Below are positions 62,397-64,000 of a DNA stretch of 64,000 nt, one piece after another (positions within the stretch are counted from its first letter, which is position 1; each line of letters opens with the position of its first letter). The stretch covers positions 186,001 through 250,000 of the forward strand of contig NZ_SWCJ01000001.1 of NCBI RefSeq assembly GCF_005116665.1, read 5' to 3'. Both the position numbers and the translations under genes were made by a program. This DNA comes from Ferrimonas aestuarii (GTDB lineage: Bacteria; Pseudomonadota; Gammaproteobacteria; Enterobacterales; Shewanellaceae). The notes under the pieces are model-generated. The model had not been told where the DNA came from and did no database searches. It saw only the letters and a list, made by a program, of their open reading frames with translations.

Positions 62397-63596
62397 TCAG
62401 GTCTGATACTCCTGCGGCTGATGAGTCGGCTGGGGATTCCGCCGCGCTAAGGTGATGACGCTCATGCACAGTCCAATACCAAATAGGGCGGTAAGCACCA
62501 CCAAAGTCCATTGCCATTTAAGGAAAAGCGCCGCGCTTAGGGTGCCAATGAGGTGCCCGGTGGTGTGGGCGCGAGTCAGCAAACCGCTGGTCCGAGCCTT
62601 CATTGAGGGTTGTGATTGATGTCGTAGCAAGGTGGCGGTGTACCAAGCGGGTAGGCCGGAGATGGCCAAGCAGAGGCCACAGACCGAGAGAGCCAAGCTC
62701 CACCATTGGTGATGGTTAATGAGCAGCAAAGCACAGCCACTGAGTAGGGCCAGCAGCAATGTGGCCAATAACGTGGTTTGCGGCTGTTGGCTTAACTTAG
62801 GCACCAAAATGCGTTGATTGATCAGGGTCATGACGCCGATGCCCAGCATTAAGCCTGCGTATATCTGACTGGCTCGGTCGCCCACAAACCCTTGGTGAGT
62901 CACAAATTCCAAGGCAAATAGCTGAAAGGCCGCCACCAGAGCCGTGGTAAAGATGGCAGCGAGGAAAGCGGGACGAACCTGCGCTTTGGAGCGTGATTTG
63001 CCAATCTTGTGCTTGTCCAATCGAGAGGTGAAGGCTGTCTGCTCGGAACGCTTTTCTTTGCGCGGCGGCGTGCTCAGTAACAGTGGCGTGATAAGCAGCA
63101 GCGGTGCCGCCAGAAGTAGCGGCAGTGGCAAAGGCAGTAACATCAGTGCTGGGCCTAGCAAGCGTCCGAGAGTCAGAGCGCTGCTTAAGCGGCCGAGATC
63201 GGCGGTGGACGCTTTGCCCACGCCGGCCAATTGGGTATGAGCTAGGGGCAAAAAGGCGCTACCAAAACCGCCGGTGGCCAGTCGACAAAGTCCCAGTATC
63301 CACAGGTTGGTTGGCATCAATATCAGTGCGGCGATAAATCCAATGTTGCTGGCAAGGTAGCCCATTGCGGCAATGCGAGTGGTGGTGGAGATACCAAAAC
63401 GGTTTAGTAACTTGCCCCAGCTTGCTGCCCCAAGCCAATAACTCACTAGGTTTAGGTTCATACATAGAACCAGCAGCCCCATGTCTGTGGCGGTGGCTGG
63501 ATGGCGGGTTAATTCGGCAAGTAGGGGGAGTGCTGCAACCAGCAGAGTTTGGTTAAGCCCCAAAGCCAGCAGGGGAAGTGATAATGAAAACCGCAT
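62397..63596 (-). CDS. MFS transporter, ShiF-like (putative siderophore exporter)
   Basis: About 399 residues, 12 membrane spans. MFS signature-like segments are seen (LGAASWGKLLNRFGISTTTRI between spans 2 and 3). In E. coli aerobactin loci, shiF is the MFS gene preceding iucABCD and is implicated in aerobactin export; the position here is the same, first gene of the operon. Start either ATG 63596 or TTG 63611; neither has a clear ribosome site. A Fur-box-like sequence lies just upstream (63616-63634). Confidence 0.78.
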   Translation of the reverse strand: MRFSLSLPLLALGLNQTLLVAALPLLAELTRHPATATDMGLLVLCMNLNLVSYWLGAASWGKLLNRFGISTTTRIAAMGYLASNIGFIAALILMPTNLWILGLCRLATGGFGSAFLPLAHTQLAGVGKASTADLGRLSSALTLGRLLGPALMLLPLPLPLLLAAPLLLITPLLLSTPPRKEKRSEQTAFTSRLDKHKIGKSRSKAQVRPAFLAAIFTTALVAAFQLFALEFVTHQGFVGDRASQIYAGLMLGIGVMTLINQRILVPKLSQQPQTTLLATLLLALLSGCALLLINHHQWWSLALSVCGLCLAISGLPAWYTATLLRHQSQPSMKARTSGLLTRAHTTGHLIGTLSAALFLKWQWTLVVLTALFGIGLCMSVITLARRNPQPTHQPQEYQT

Positions 63597-63615
63597 GTGA
63601 CAAAACTGCAATATT

Positions 63616-63634
63616 AATAAGAATGATTGTTATT
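63616..63634. promoter_or_regulatory. Fur-box-like sequence between shiF-like gene and iucC
   Basis: aataagaatgattgttatt matches 12 of 19 bases of the consensus GATAATGATAATCATTATC, in the region shared by the divergent siderophore genes. Iron repression is expected for such operons. Confidence 0.6.
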
Positions 63635-63865
63635 TTTATTGTTGTCATCTCGGCGAGAGCATGTCAATAATAGCGCCCTGTAAAAATCACTGAATATTCA
63701 CAATTAGTTTGAATTAGCCGCATTTCGCTGAATTTCGTGTAAGAACTTGACCTTTTCGCTGCAAGGTTATGGCTGTTGGCCCATAGGTTGCGAGCATAGG
63801 TGGCGTGAAAGGCTAGCGGTTTTTGCCAGCGGAATGGCAACGCACCAAAACAGGGACGACCTTGG

Positions 63866-64000
63866 ATGAACACCAGATATTGGACTGAAGTAAACCGCAC
63901 ACTGTGTGCCAAAATCATCTCAGAGCTGCATTATGAAGAGCTGCTCTCCCCCCAGAAAACGGCATTGGGCTGGCAGCTTGATGGCGCAACGCAGCAGTGG
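63866..64000 (+). CDS. iucC: Aerobactin synthase IucC, N-terminal fragment cut by the window end
   Basis: Only 45 codons are present, with no stop before the window ends. The sequence MNTRYWTEVNRTLCAKIISELHYEEL matches the opening of NIS synthetases of the IucC type (E. coli IucC begins MNHKDWDLVNRRLVAKMLSELEYEQ). IucC adds the second N6-acetyl-N6-hydroxylysine to the citrate intermediate. It is divergent from the shiF-like gene, with the Fur-box-like site between them. A receptor gene (iutA type) may follow outside the window. Confidence 0.8.
   Translation, partial: MNTRYWTEVNRTLCAKIISELHYEELLSPQKTALGWQLDGATQQW

Noticed and set aside
63664-63918. 84-codon minus-strand frame at the window end
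   Set aside because: It overlaps the start of the convincing iucC frame on the other strand and the siderophore promoter region.

Overview
The window looks like the chromosome of a facultatively anaerobic marine gammaproteobacterium of the Alteromonadales type. A Ferrimonas- or Shewanella-like host is my best guess, from the M4 vibriolysin-type protease, the RAYT transposase, the DUF3135-type protein and the aerobactin-type siderophore genes. This is inference from protein resemblance; no 16S rRNA gene is present. No CRISPR array or rRNA is visible. One tRNA is present, tRNA-Arg(CCU).

Layout. (1) 1-13.4 kb, ordinary chromosome: the 3' part of an S9 peptidase, an LRR lipoprotein, a yybP-ykoY (manganese) riboswitch with a TerC/Alx membrane protein, a roughly 0.75-kb array of alternating palindromic repeats, an acyl-CoA synthetase, a MarC protein, a universal stress protein, a small methyltransferase and several secreted or lipid-anchored proteins of unknown function. 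(2) 13.4-17.1 kb, AT-rich accessory DNA: a RAYT (REP-associated) transposase with an inverted 16-bp repeat on its two sides, a decayed second copy of its 5' end, a headless LuxR-type regulator, and an unrecognised overlapping pair encoding a membrane protein and a small acidic protein. (3) 17,137-31,057, an integrated P4/PICI-like satellite element in the 3' end of tRNA-Arg(CCU). It has a 20-bp att duplication, a 21-bp repeat just inside both ends, a tyrosine integrase, an AlpA-like regulator, and a split primase (zinc ribbon ORF plus Toprim/RepA-helicase ORF). Its cargo is a type I restriction-modification operon, hsdM-hsdS-ankyrin-nuclease-like-hsdR. The two extra genes between hsdS and hsdR are the best candidate here for an undescribed defence module.

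(4) 31.3-45.3 kb, a complete carbon-monoxide oxidation/hydrogen-evolution locus on one strand: hypA-cooF-cooS-cooC-cooT-cooJ-hypB-cooM-cooK-cooL-cooX-cooU-cooH-cooA. A perfect TGTCA-N6-TGACA palindrome, matching a CooA site, lies 62 bp upstream of hypA. CooS oxidises CO; CooF passes electrons to the membrane hydrogenase CooMKLXUH, which reduces protons and probably pumps ions. CooC/T/J and HypA/B supply nickel. CooA is the heme-based CO sensor and here lacks the Cys and N-terminal Pro heme ligands known from Rhodospirillum rubrum.

(5) 45.5-48.9 kb, a Pst-type phosphate ABC importer (pstSCAB, no phoU) behind a striking palindrome. (6) 48.9-51.9 kb, an M4 metalloprotease and a CbiM-like membrane protein. 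(7) 52.9-58.1 kb, an FAD/Fe-S GltD-like oxidoreductase coupled to a pyruvate:ferredoxin/flavodoxin oxidoreductase, which could exchange low-potential electrons with the CO system. (8) 58.2-64 kb, an aerobactin-type siderophore locus: iucD, a fused iucA-iucB, a ShiF-like exporter and, divergently across a Fur-box-like site, the first 45 codons of iucC running off the window.
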